Positions 40,736 to 48,183 of a stretch of DNA of 64,000 nt are shown here, piece by piece. The number at the start of each line of letters is the position of its first letter. The first letter of the stretch is position 1. Both the position numbers and the translations under genes were made by a program. The notes beneath the pieces are model-generated. The model had not been told where the DNA came from. It saw only the letters and a program-made list of their open reading frames with translations, and searched no databases. The DNA is from DASSUW01 sp963759375 (lineage in GTDB: Bacteria > Actinomycetota > Thermoleophilia > Solirubrobacterales > Solirubrobacteraceae): contig CAVWYY010000003.1 in assembly GCA_963759375.1 (NCBI GenBank), forward strand, positions 434,001-498,000. The letters are read 5' to 3'.

Positions 40736-40865
40736 CTGGCGTGCCTTCACCTTTCCTCTGTCGGCGCGTGCCGGGATCGCCGGTCTGCACCGCTTCGCAT
40801 GCCACCCTGCCGGGATCTCCGGGGCGGGTGGCGAGAACTCGGGCGAAAGGGTAGGGCATGGGGGT

Positions 40866-40871
40866 TACGCT
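40866..40871 (+). promoter_or_regulatory. -10 box of a leaderless gene
   Basis: TACGCT ends six bases before ATG 40878, the same spacing as TAGCGT to ATG at 27259, which places the transcription start at or next to the ATG. No clear -35 box is seen. Confidence 0.45.
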
Positions 40872-40877
40872 GGGGTG

Positions 40878-41477
40878 ATGGACGGCGTCGAGCGCGTCTG
40901 GCACCGGCGACTGCGCTGGCGCCTGCGCGGCGCCTGGATGTGGCCCGCGTTCTGCGCCCTCACGCTCGTGGACGGCGTCCTCCTCGTCGTGCTCTCGCCG
41001 TACGAGGGCGCGCCGTCGGCGGTGTTCCCAGGCGTCCTGCTCGCGCTGTTCGTGAACCTGCTTGCCGTCGCGGTCGTGGCCCCGCTGGCCGGCCTGGCCC
41101 TGCGCCGCCGGCGGCGCGACCTGCCGCGTCGCATCGCCGCCGACTACGCCGGAACCTGGCTATTGGTGGGGATCTCCGGGCTCCTGGTGGTGGGCGGGCT
41201 CGCGCACCGCTCGGGGGCCGCGGCCGAGGACGACCGCCGGCAGGCCGTGGCCAAGTCCGTGCACGACTACGTGATCACCTCAGCGCCGGAGTTCCAGGGC
41301 GGGCTCGATCACATCGATGCGATCCGCCAGGAACCCGACCACTATCGGGCCTGCGTCCCCGGCGCCGACGAGCGCCACTCGCTGTGTCTGTTCGTGCGCA
41401 CCGACCAGAGCCCGCCGGGCATCACGCGCGACACGTCGCAGGTGCCCAACAGCGAGTTCCGCCTACCGGGCGGCTGA
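40878..41477 (+). CDS. Membrane protein of unknown function
   Basis: 199 residues from ATG 40878 (GTG 40875 possible). Three hydrophobic helices, MWPAFCALTLVDGVLLVVLS, FPGVLLALFVNLLAVAVVAP and GTWLLVGISGLLVVGGLA, with basic loops, then a soluble C-terminal domain of about 80 residues (VHDYVITSAPEFQGGLDHID, YRACVPGADERHSLCLFVRT) with two cysteines that may pair outside the cell. No family recognised. Its stop is two bases before the second inverted-repeat element. Divergent from the E1alpha gene. Confidence 0.75.
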   Translation: MDGVERVWHRRLRWRLRGAWMWPAFCALTLVDGVLLVVLSPYEGAPSAVFPGVLLALFVNLLAVAVVAPLAGLALRRRRRDLPRRIAADYAGTWLLVGISGLLVVGGLAHRSGAAAEDDRRQAVAKSVHDYVITSAPEFQGGLDHIDAIRQEPDHYRACVPGADERHSLCLFVRTDQSPPGITRDTSQVPNSEFRLPGG

Positions 41478-41478
41478 C

Positions 41479-41622
41479 GAACGTCAACTGCGGCTGGGTA
41501 GGGGAGCGTGAGCGCCCGCGCCGTGGTCGACCCGTGGCGCCTTTACCGCCCATAGGACGGAAAACGCGCCACGGACCACGGGCGAGGCCGACCTCTCCGC
41601 CTCCCTACCCAGCCGGGGTTCG
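41479..41622. repeat. 144-bp inverted-repeat element, second copy of the 5067-5394 family
   Basis: Left arm CGAACGTCAACTGC (41479-41492) and GCTGGGT (41494-41500) are identical to the left arm at 5067; the right arm at 41600-41613 is the exact complement of GCTGGGTAGGGAGG. The interior differs completely: a long hairpin between about 41521 and 41582 (CCGTGGTC ... CGTGGCGC against GCGCCACGG-A-CCACGG) with symmetric inner bases CCGCCC-ATA-GGACGG. The element starts two bases after a stop codon. From 41623 to 41708 I see no gene. Confidence 0.8.
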
Positions 41623-41708
41623 CCGGCGCCACCTGACCGTTCGCACAGGCCACCTGGACAAACGTCCGGTTTTCGGCAAACCGCATTCCGGAAACCAACA
41701 GGATTCCT

Positions 41709-42275
41709 ATGAGCACCATGCGCGGCATCGTCCCGAGCCTCGGCGCCGGCGGATCGCTGATTGCGGCCTCGCTGTGCGCGTTCGTCGTCCTGAGCGCCAT
41801 GTTCGCGTTCCGCGACGAGGGCGGCGGGACGGCCGAGGCGCGCTCGGGCGACGTGACGATGCCGGCGGCGCAGGTGCCCGCGGCCCCGGTCCCGGCTCGA
41901 CCGACTGCCCGACCCGTCCGCGCGGCCGCACCGGCGGCGCCGGCGGCGACGACCCGGCGCGCGGTGCGCCGCCGCGGCGCGCGTATCGCGCGTCCGGCGC
42001 CGGAGGCTCCGGCGCCACGGCTGACCGCCCCGCCGCGGACGAGCGCACCGCAGGCGCCGCCCGCGGCCCCTTCGCCGTCCCGCCCGCGGGCGCCGGTCGC
42101 GGCCGACACGGTGCCGGCCGCGCCGCCCGGCCCCGTCGAGACCGCCGTCCAGCAGACCCGCGCCGCCGCCCGGCCGGTCACCGACGCCGTACCGGCGCCG
42201 GTCGACCCCGTCGCCGACACGGTCGAGCACGTCGCGGAAACGGTCGACGGCGTCACCGGCGCGCTGCTGCCGTAG
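41709..42275 (+). CDS. Anchored Ala/Pro/Arg-rich protein of unknown function
   Basis: 188 residues. One N-terminal membrane helix (GGSLIAASLCAFVVLSAMFA) followed by a long Ala/Pro/Arg-rich, probably disordered outside region and a C-terminal part with amphipathic DPVADTVEHVAETVDGVTGA. No family recognised. Such proteins may span the wall. The base composition is extreme, but the N-terminal signal anchor and ATG make a real gene likely. Confidence 0.6.
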   Translation: MSTMRGIVPSLGAGGSLIAASLCAFVVLSAMFAFRDEGGGTAEARSGDVTMPAAQVPAAPVPARPTARPVRAAAPAAPAATTRRAVRRRGARIARPAPEAPAPRLTAPPRTSAPQAPPAAPSPSRPRAPVAADTVPAAPPGPVETAVQQTRAAARPVTDAVPAPVDPVADTVEHVAETVDGVTGALLP

Positions 42276-42285
42276 CGTCCTGCGG

Positions 42286-42518
42286 GTGGACCTGGAGGAC
42301 ATCGTCCGCTCGACGCCGTCCCTGGTCGCCGCGCTCGCGACGTCGACCCGCCGGACCGGCGGCTCGGCGCCCGCGCGGTCCGCACCGCGGTGTGGGACCG
42401 CCTCCACGGCTTCGAGCCCTCCGAGCCCAAGGACGTCGACGTCGTGTCTTCGATCCGGCCGACCTGTCGCCCGAGCGCGGCAAGCGGATCGCTGGCCGAA
42501 CGCGACGTCGTCGTCTAG
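42286..42518 (+). pseudogene. Degraded nucleotidyltransferase (NTP_transf_6/DUF925-like) remnant
   Basis: Reading across frames gives VDLEDIVRSTPSLVAALA, then DPPDRRLGARAVRTAVWDRL, HGFEPSEPKDVDVV, and, after restoring one T near 42448, FFDPADLSPERGKRI. This matches the first half of the small nucleotidyltransferase family with motif WDRLHG...DVDVVYFDPxDLS. There is a shift near 42338, another near 42448, and the C-terminal half is missing, ending against the convergent E2 gene. It is therefore a remnant with no full function. Confidence 0.6.
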
Positions 42519-43849
42519 AGCGCGAGCTGCAGCGGGTTCTCGAGGCGCTCGCGGATGCGGCCGAGGAACTCGGCGGCGTCGGCGCCGTAGAGGATCCGGT
42601 GATCACAGGAGAGCGTGAGGCGCATGACGTGCCGCACCACGACCTCGCCGTCGCGCACCACGGGCGTCGGGCCCATCGCGCCGACGGCCAGGATCGCCGC
42701 CTGCGGCGGGTTGATCACCGCGACGAAGCTCTGGATCCCGAACATGCCGAGGTTGGACACCGTGAACGTGCCCGACGACAGCTCCGGCGGCGTGATCGCG
42801 CCCGCGCGCACGCGCTCGGCGAGCGCGCGCGTCTCGCGCGAGATCTGGCCGAGCGACTTGGTGTCGGCGTCGAACACGGTCGGGACCACCAGCGCGTCCT
42901 GGCCGGCTACCGCCACGCCCACGTTCACGCGCGAGTACAGCTCGAACTTGCCGTCGCGGTAAGCGCCGTTGGCGCGCGGGAAGTCGACCAGCGCGAGCGC
43001 GGACGCCTTGACCACGAAGTCGTTGAACGACGGCACGCTCTGGCCCTCGTTGGCGGCGGCCTTGAGCCGCTTGCGCAGCTCGACGGCCTCCTCCATGTCG
43101 ACGTCGATGTTCAGGACGAAGTCGGGCGCCGTGGCCTTGGACTCGGCCATGCGCCGCGCCACGGTCTGCTGCAGGCGCGTGAGGTCGTGCGTCGACGTCT
43201 CGCCCTTGCCGGTCTGCGCGTCGCCGGACACGACGGCCGGCGGGGCCGGGGCCGCCTCCTCCTCCTGCGGCTCCGGCTCGGGAGCCGCCGCGGGTGCTTC
43301 GGCCGGCGCGCCGTCGCCCTTCGACGCGGCCTCGACGTCGGCCTTGACGATCCGGCCGCCGGGGCCGGTGCCCTGCAGATTGCCGAGCTCGAGCCCGAGC
43401 TCGCGGGCCATGCGGCGCGCCACGGGCGACGCCTTGATGCGCCCGTTGTCGCCCTCGGCGGGCTGCGGAGCCTCCTCGCGGGGGGCCTCCTCCTCGGACG
43501 GCTCCTCCGGCGGGGCCTCGGCCTCGGCCGTCGCGGTTGCGGTCTCGGCCTCACCGCCGCCGTCGTCGCCGCCCTCCTCGGCCTCGCGCTCGGCCGGCGC
43601 GGCGCCGTTCTCGCTGCCGCCCTCGCCGATCCGCGCGATCGTCTCGCCGACGGCCAGCGTGTCGCCCTCCTGGGCCACGATCGCGAGCGTGCCGTCCTGG
43701 TCGGCCTCGTACGTCATGTTGGCCTTGTCGGTCTCGATCTCGACGATCTCGTCCCCGCGGGACACCTCGTCCCCGTCGGACTTGAGCCACTTGAGGATCG
43801 TGCCCTCCTCCATGGAGTCGGACAGACGGGGCATCGCGACATCGGCCAT
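42515..43849 (-). CDS. Pyruvate dehydrogenase E2 (dihydrolipoamide acetyltransferase)
   Basis: 444 residues. One lipoyl domain (about 1-76) with the lipoyl lysine in IEIETDKANMTYEAD, an acidic Glu/Ala-rich linker, a peripheral-subunit-binding domain (about 140-175, KASPVARRMARELGLELGNL), a second Glu/Pro-rich linker and the catalytic core (about 215-440) ending LSCDHRILYGADAAEFL. The catalytic block reads CDHRILYG. It probably serves the E1 pair at 53526-55673, 10 kb away (inference). A second E2 with separate E1 genes lies at 37406. No neighbouring gene on this strand is within its operon except the CbiO-type ATPase upstream. Confidence 0.87.
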   Translation of the reverse strand: MADVAMPRLSDSMEEGTILKWLKSDGDEVSRGDEIVEIETDKANMTYEADQDGTLAIVAQEGDTLAVGETIARIGEGGSENGAAPAEREAEEGGDDGGGEAETATATAEAEAPPEEPSEEEAPREEAPQPAEGDNGRIKASPVARRMARELGLELGNLQGTGPGGRIVKADVEAASKGDGAPAEAPAAAPEPEPQEEEAAPAPPAVVSGDAQTGKGETSTHDLTRLQQTVARRMAESKATAPDFVLNIDVDMEEAVELRKRLKAAANEGQSVPSFNDFVVKASALALVDFPRANGAYRDGKFELYSRVNVGVAVAGQDALVVPTVFDADTKSLGQISRETRALAERVRAGAITPPELSSGTFTVSNLGMFGIQSFVAVINPPQAAILAVGAMGPTPVVRDGEVVVRHVMRLTLSCDHRILYGADAAEFLGRIRERLENPLQLAL

Positions 43850-43866
43850 GCGCCGAAAGGTACAGG

Positions 43867-44601
43867 TCAGGCCGCGGCAGCAACCTCCAGACGGCCCAGC
43901 GGCAGTTCGAGGTCATGCGCCGCGAGGAGGTCTGCATCGCGCAGGATGTCCAGGCAGTTCCCGTCGGCGACGATACGGCCGGCGGACAGGATCACCGCAC
44001 GGTCGCACAGCTCGGCGGCGAACAGCAGGTCGTGGGTGACGACCAGCATGGTCTGCCCGAGCCGGCCGAGCATCTCCAGCAGCTCGCGCCGCGAGCGCGG
44101 GTCCAGGCTGGCCGACGGCTCGTCGAGCACGAGCAGCGACGGGTCCATCGCCAGGACGGTGGCGATCGCGACCCGGCGACGTTGCCCGAGCGAGAGCTGG
44201 TGCGGCGCGCGGTCGGCGGCGTGCTCCATACGCACGGTGGCCAGGGCGGCGTCGACCCGCGCGGCGACGTCGGCCGCGCCGAGGTTGAGCGGCCCGAACG
44301 CGACGTCCTCCCGCACGGTCGGCATGAACAGCTGGTCATCCGGGTCCTGGAAGACCAGCCCGACAGCGGCGCGCAGCGCGCGCACGTCGCCGCGCCGCGC
44401 ATCGATCCCCGCCACGGTCAACTCGCCCTCGCCGGCCAGCAGCCCGTTGAGGTGCAGCATCAGCGTCGTCTTGCCGGCGCCGTTCGGGCCGAGCACCGCG
44501 ACGCGCTCGCCGTGGCGCACCGACAGGTCGACGCCCGCCAGCCCGGCGACCCCGTTGGGGTAGCTGAAGCGCAGCCCGCGCGCCTCGATGGCGCAGCTCA
44601 T
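43867..44601 (-). CDS. cbiO: Energy-coupling ABC ATPase for cobalt/nickel (CbiO type)
   Basis: 244 residues. Walker A VLGPNGAGKTTLMLHLNGLL, Q-loop GLVFQDPDDQLFMPTVREDV (the DPDDQLF sequence is specific to ECF-type CbiO/EcfA), signature LSLGQRRRVAIATVL and Walker B LLVLDEPSASLDPRSRRELL. It powers metal import with CbiM, CbiN-like and CbiQ encoded directly upstream. CbiQ stops one base before its start. Confidence 0.93.
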   Translation of the reverse strand: MSCAIEARGLRFSYPNGVAGLAGVDLSVRHGERVAVLGPNGAGKTTLMLHLNGLLAGEGELTVAGIDARRGDVRALRAAVGLVFQDPDDQLFMPTVREDVAFGPLNLGAADVAARVDAALATVRMEHAADRAPHQLSLGQRRRVAIATVLAMDPSLLVLDEPSASLDPRSRRELLEMLGRLGQTMLVVTHDLLFAAELCDRAVILSAGRIVADGNCLDILRDADLLAAHDLELPLGRLEVAAAA

Positions 44602-45366
44602 CTACATCACCTCGATCATCACCCGCAGCGGCAGCAGCGCCGCGGCGAGAGCGGTCAGGAACAGCGCGTCGGTCCGCGCGAACGCCAACGCGCGCAGCCG
44701 CGGGGTCGCGCCGGCGTACCCGCGCGCGAGCATCGCCACGTACACGCGCTCGCCGCGCTCGAACGTGCGCAGGAACAGCGCGGTGGCGACGCGCCCGATG
44801 GCCGCCGCCTGCAGCGCGTTCCGCGGCCGGTAGCCGCGGGCGGCGAGCGCGACGCGCATCCGGCGCGCCTCGCCGCCGATCACGAACAGGTAGCGGTACA
44901 TGAAGCCCGCGATCAGCGTGAGCAGCCGCGGGGCGCGCATCCGCTCGAGCCCGTGCAGAACGTCCGGGAAGCTCGTGGTGGCGGCGAGCAGGACCGCGCT
45001 CACGGTCCCGATCAGCGCCTTCGAGCTCACCGCGGCGAACGTCGTCAGGCCGTCACGCGAGACCGCGAGCGGCCCGACGTCCACGGTCTGGCCGCCACGC
45101 ACGAACGGCACGAATGCGGCGACGAACAACACCAGCGGGAGCACGACCTTCGCGCGTGACCAGATGACGCCGGGCCCCACCCGGGCGGCCGTGGCGATGG
45201 CGGTCAGCGCCAGCGCGCACACCGCCAGGACCGGCCAGTACCGCGGCGGGGTCGACACGCCGACCACGGTGATCCCCGTGAACCCGGCGATCTTGGCCCG
45301 CGGGTCGAGCCGGTGGATCCGGCTCGCCGCGTTCCCGGCCACGCCCGTGTCGTGCAGCCCGCTCAT
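44602..45366 (-). CDS. cbiQ: Cobalt/nickel ECF transporter T component (CbiQ)
   Basis: 254 residues from ATG 45366. Five to six hydrophobic helices, the N-terminal HRLDPRAKIAGFTGITVVGV, and the two coupling motifs MRVALAARGYRPRN and YVAMLARGYAGATPR (the Ala-Arg-Gly signature that docks to the ATPase). Works between CbiM/CbiN and CbiO in the inner membrane. Four-base overlap with the CbiN-like gene. Confidence 0.92.
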   Translation of the reverse strand: MSGLHDTGVAGNAASRIHRLDPRAKIAGFTGITVVGVSTPPRYWPVLAVCALALTAIATAARVGPGVIWSRAKVVLPLVLFVAAFVPFVRGGQTVDVGPLAVSRDGLTTFAAVSSKALIGTVSAVLLAATTSFPDVLHGLERMRAPRLLTLIAGFMYRYLFVIGGEARRMRVALAARGYRPRNALQAAAIGRVATALFLRTFERGERVYVAMLARGYAGATPRLRALAFARTDALFLTALAAALLPLRVMIEVM

Positions 45367-45659
45367 GCCGGCACGGTCCTCCGGCGTGCGACGGAGGCGA
45401 CGCCGAGCCCGATGGCGAACACGCCGAGCGTGCCGACGAAGCCGGCGAGCCCGGTCGCCAGCCGCGGGTGGTCGATGCCCGGGAACGCGTAGTCCGGCAC
45501 CGGCGCTTCCTCCTGGACGGTCGCCAGTCGTCCCTGGTCGAGGAACGCGTGGTCGTCCGCGACGCGCTCGAGGCCGTCGGGCGACGAGGAGGCGAACGGC
45601 GACGCGGCGGTCGCCAGCCCGATCGCGATCGCGAGGGCGAGGATCGTGAACCACTTCAT
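45363..45659 (-). CDS. CbiN-like PDGLE-domain protein
   Basis: 98 residues from ATG 45659. Two membrane helices (MKWFTILALAIAIGLATAAS and GLAGFVGTLGVFAIGLGVAS) with an outside loop that holds the signature SSSPDGLERVADDHAFLD. PDGLE proteins replace or accompany CbiN/NikN in nickel and cobalt importers. ATGA overlap with CbiM and four-base overlap with CbiQ place it within the operon. Confidence 0.88.
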   Translation of the reverse strand: MKWFTILALAIAIGLATAASPFASSSPDGLERVADDHAFLDQGRLATVQEEAPVPDYAFPGIDHPRLATGLAGFVGTLGVFAIGLGVASVARRRTVPA

Positions 45660-46309
45660 GCCGGCGCTCCCTTCGGCTGCAGCGCCCGCACGACGTCGGG
45701 CCGGGTGGACAGGACGGCGCTCACCGCGGCGACCGTGATCACGGCCTCGCCGGCGCCGATGAGCATGTGGACGCCGAGCATCGCGGGCAGCACGGTGCCC
45801 AGCGGGACCGTGCCCGAGATCGCGAGCTCGAACGCGCAGGCGATCGAGCCGGCGACGACCGCCAGCCAGGCGCCGACTCCCGCGACCGCGAGCGTCGTCG
45901 TCCGCGACTTCGGGAGCAGCCGCTGCGCGGCGACCATCAGGCCGCCGACGGCGAGCCCGCCGATCACGCCCATGTTGAGCACGTTCGCCCCGAGCGCGGT
46001 CACGCCCCCGTCGGCGAACACGAACGACTGCACGACCAGGACCACCGACAGCACCACCGCGGCGAGCCATGGCCCGAGCAGGATCGCCGCCAGCGCGGCG
46101 CCGAGAAAGTGGCCGCTGGTGCCTCCGGCCACCGGGAAGTTGAGCATCTGCGCCGCGAACACGAACGCGGCGGTGACGCCGAGCAACGGAACGCGCCGCT
46201 CGTCGAGCTCGCGGGTGGCGCGGCGCAGGCCGTACCCGACCGCGCCGATCGCGGGCACGGCGCAGACCGCCGCGACCTCAGGGCTCAGGAATCCGTCAGG
46301 AATGTGCAT
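45656..46309 (-). CDS. cbiM: Cobalt/nickel-binding S component (CbiM/NikM)
   Basis: 217 residues. The protein begins MHIPDGFLSPEVAAVCAVPA; the N-terminal Met-His is the metal-binding end used by CbiM/NikM, which fixes the start at ATG 46309 although the frame is open upstream. Further motifs: FAAQMLNFPVAGGTSGHFLG (conserved histidine) and LGVHMLIGAGEAVIT. It takes Ni2+ or Co2+ into the ECF transporter. Which metal is transported cannot be read from sequence. Overlaps the Fur-family gene by 14 bases. Confidence 0.93.
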   Translation of the reverse strand: MHIPDGFLSPEVAAVCAVPAIGAVGYGLRRATRELDERRVPLLGVTAAFVFAAQMLNFPVAGGTSGHFLGAALAAILLGPWLAAVVLSVVLVVQSFVFADGGVTALGANVLNMGVIGGLAVGGLMVAAQRLLPKSRTTTLAVAGVGAWLAVVAGSIACAFELAISGTVPLGTVLPAMLGVHMLIGAGEAVITVAAVSAVLSTRPDVVRALQPKGAPA

Positions 46310-46760
46310 GCTGGCACTCCGGGCAGCGGCCGACGATGGGGAAGTGCACGAGCTGCGGCTCGTACCCGCAGGCTTCGCGGAGCACCGCCGCGACCCGCGC
46401 GACCGTGCCATGGTCGAGCGGCCGGTGCGCGCCGCACTTCTCACACGCGACATACCCGGTCTCGTGGCGACCGGAGAGCGCGTACTGCCCGGCGCCGTGC
46501 GCCACGTGGAAGTGGCGTACGAGCCCGATCTCCTCGAGCGTGTCGAGGTTGCGATACACCGACGCGAGGTCGGAACTGGGGAAGCGGCCGTTGAGGCCGT
46601 CGGCGATCGCGTCGGCGGTCACCGGTTCGTCGGCGGCGAACAGCGCTTCGAGCACCAGCCGCCGGGCGGCGGACACGCGCAGTCCACGGACGCGCAGGGT
46701 CGTGATGGCAGCGGGCACACTGGCAGGGGCCAGCGCCCGCGCGTGATGCGGAACGGTCAT
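46296..46760 (-). CDS. Fur-family metalloregulator (Nur/Zur-like)
   Basis: 154 residues from ATG 46760. Winged helix RVSAARRLVLEALFAADEPV to SVYRNLDTLEEIGLVRHFHV, a metal-sensing histidine/cysteine region VAHGAGQYALSGRHE, and structural zinc cysteines CEKCGAH and CPEC. The position as first gene of the CbiMNQO operon points to regulation by nickel or cobalt (Nur) rather than iron; zinc is possible. A TTGCG-N7-CGCAA repeat lies upstream of its start. The C-terminus ends in HAHS. Confidence 0.88.
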   Translation of the reverse strand: MTVPHHARALAPASVPAAITTLRVRGLRVSAARRLVLEALFAADEPVTADAIADGLNGRFPSSDLASVYRNLDTLEEIGLVRHFHVAHGAGQYALSGRHETGYVACEKCGAHRPLDHGTVARVAAVLREACGYEPQLVHFPIVGRCPECQHAHS

Positions 46761-46814
46761 GCAGGGGCCTTTCTCTCCTCGGTGCCGCTCCCGCACGGCG
46801 ATTACACGGGGCTA

Positions 46815-46831
46815 TTGCGCACCGCCCGCAA
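46815..46831. promoter_or_regulatory. Candidate operator for the Fur-family regulator
   Basis: TTGCG (46815-46819) and CGCAA (46827-46831) form an inverted repeat in the gap between the exporter and Fur-family genes, 55 bases upstream of the latter. It resembles the TTGCAA half sites known for nickel regulator Nur of Streptomyces, but the spacing and GC core differ. Confidence 0.35.
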
Positions 46832-46854
46832 GAGCGGATCACTGGCAGGCCGGC

Positions 46855-48183
46855 TCACGCGATCTGAGGCACGGCCTGCGCCGTCAGAACGAGGCCCACG
46901 CCGACGATCAGCACCGCCGAGACGGCCGGGATCGCGGTGACGACCCGCGCGGGGACGTTGAGGCGTGAGAGCACCCGTCCGGCGGACACGACCGCGACGC
47001 CGAGGCCGGTCAGCGTGGCCGCCAGGCCGAGGCTGAACGCGACGATCATCAGCATCCCGAGCGCGATCTCGCCCTGGGCGACGGCGCCCAGCAGCACGAC
47101 CAGCGCCGACGGGCAGGGGATCAGCCCGGCCGCCGTGCCCATCGCCAGGATCCCGCGCCACGAGAGCTGGTCCGGGTGGTGGTGATGATGGTGGTGGTGG
47201 TGCCGGCGGCGGCGCAGGTTCTTGCGCAGCACATAGGCGCCGACGCCGACCACCAGCAGGCCGGAGACGAGGTTGAGCCACGGGTACAGGTCCTCGGGCA
47301 GCACGTACTCGGACAGGCCGAGCGCGACCAGGCCGAGCAGGAAGACGCCTGCGGTGTGGGTGACCGTCACGGTCGCGCCGAGCGCGACCGCGTGCCGCGC
47401 CGTGCCGCGTGCGCCGACCAGATAGGCGGCGACCATCGCCTTGCCGTGGCCGGGCGAGAGCGCGTGCAGCGCGCCCCACGCGAACGCGGTGAGCAGCAGC
47501 AGCACGAGCACGCCCTGGCCGGCCGCCGCGTCGCTGAACGCGCGCGACAGCACGTCGTCGCGCGAGTCGCCGCCCGCGGCGGCGGTGCGCGGCCCGTCGG
47601 GCGCGGAGAGCGTGCCGGTGCCCGGCGCCACCGTGAGCGTGGCGTCGCGCACGGCGGCCGGGCTGCTCAGCACGTCCTGCGGATAACGCCGCAGCCCGCC
47701 GGTCGGGTCGCCCGCCGGGACGTCGGAGCGCACGGCGGTGCCGTCGCCCGCCCGCGGCACGACCGCGTGCCAGCCGACGCGGCCCGGGAACGTGCCGTCG
47801 CGCACCGCCACCCGCCGCGGCGCCGAGACCGTGGCGGCCAGCGGGACCTCCACGCGCGTGGTCCGCAGGCCGCCGGCGCCGGGCGGGTGGCTGATGGTGG
47901 CCTGACCCGCAGCCTGCAGCGGCACGGCACGGCCGTCGACGGTGAGCGCGAGGCGCTTGCGCACCTCGGCCTGCTTGCGCGCGAGCACCTGGGCGTCGGG
48001 CACGCCGCGCTCCTGGAACGTCGGGATCTCCGCCTGGTCGAGGATGTAGCGCACGTCCACGCGGTCGGACGACACCGAGACCTGGGCGATGTGGTTGACC
48101 GAGAAGTTGCCCAGAGGATGGGCGCTCGCGACCGCCGGCACGGCCAGCAGCGCGAGGATCGCCAGCAGGAGCGCGCGCCTCAT
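46855..48183 (-). CDS. Nickel/cobalt transporter, RcnA/HoxN-like, with signal peptide and His tract
   Basis: 442 residues. A signal peptide (MRRALLLAILALLAVPAVAS-A) and an outside domain of about 200 residues, starting HPLGNFSVNHIAQVSVSSDR, precede six or so membrane helices. The helix motif ALSPGHGKAMVAAYLVGARG (HxxxxxxH-like site) and a second block WRGILAMGTAAGLIPCPSAL are those of RcnA-type nickel/cobalt transporters. The loop between helices has nine histidines in a row after RRRR, a metal-buffer sequence. Export is probable by family; direction is not proved. ATGA overlap with the TPR gene. Confidence 0.85.
   Translation of the reverse strand: MRRALLLAILALLAVPAVASAHPLGNFSVNHIAQVSVSSDRVDVRYILDQAEIPTFQERGVPDAQVLARKQAEVRKRLALTVDGRAVPLQAAGQATISHPPGAGGLRTTRVEVPLAATVSAPRRVAVRDGTFPGRVGWHAVVPRAGDGTAVRSDVPAGDPTGGLRRYPQDVLSSPAAVRDATLTVAPGTGTLSAPDGPRTAAAGGDSRDDVLSRAFSDAAAGQGVLVLLLLTAFAWGALHALSPGHGKAMVAAYLVGARGTARHAVALGATVTVTHTAGVFLLGLVALGLSEYVLPEDLYPWLNLVSGLLVVGVGAYVLRKNLRRRRHHHHHHHHHPDQLSWRGILAMGTAAGLIPCPSALVVLLGAVAQGEIALGMLMIVAFSLGLAATLTGLGVAVVSAGRVLSRLNVPARVVTAIPAVSAVLIVGVGLVLTAQAVPQIA

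Noticed and set aside
39956..44563. A 1535-codon open frame on the plus strand
   Set aside because: It is antisense to E1alpha, the second E2 and CbiO genes, has no family motif and is explained by the strand bias of GC-rich codons; several similar long frames elsewhere were dismissed for the same reason.
47185..47211. Trinucleotide repeat (GGT/GAT run) as a variable microsatellite locus
   Set aside because: It encodes the nine-histidine loop of the transporter with mixed CAC/CAT codons, typical of a metal-binding loop; slippage is possible but not indicated.
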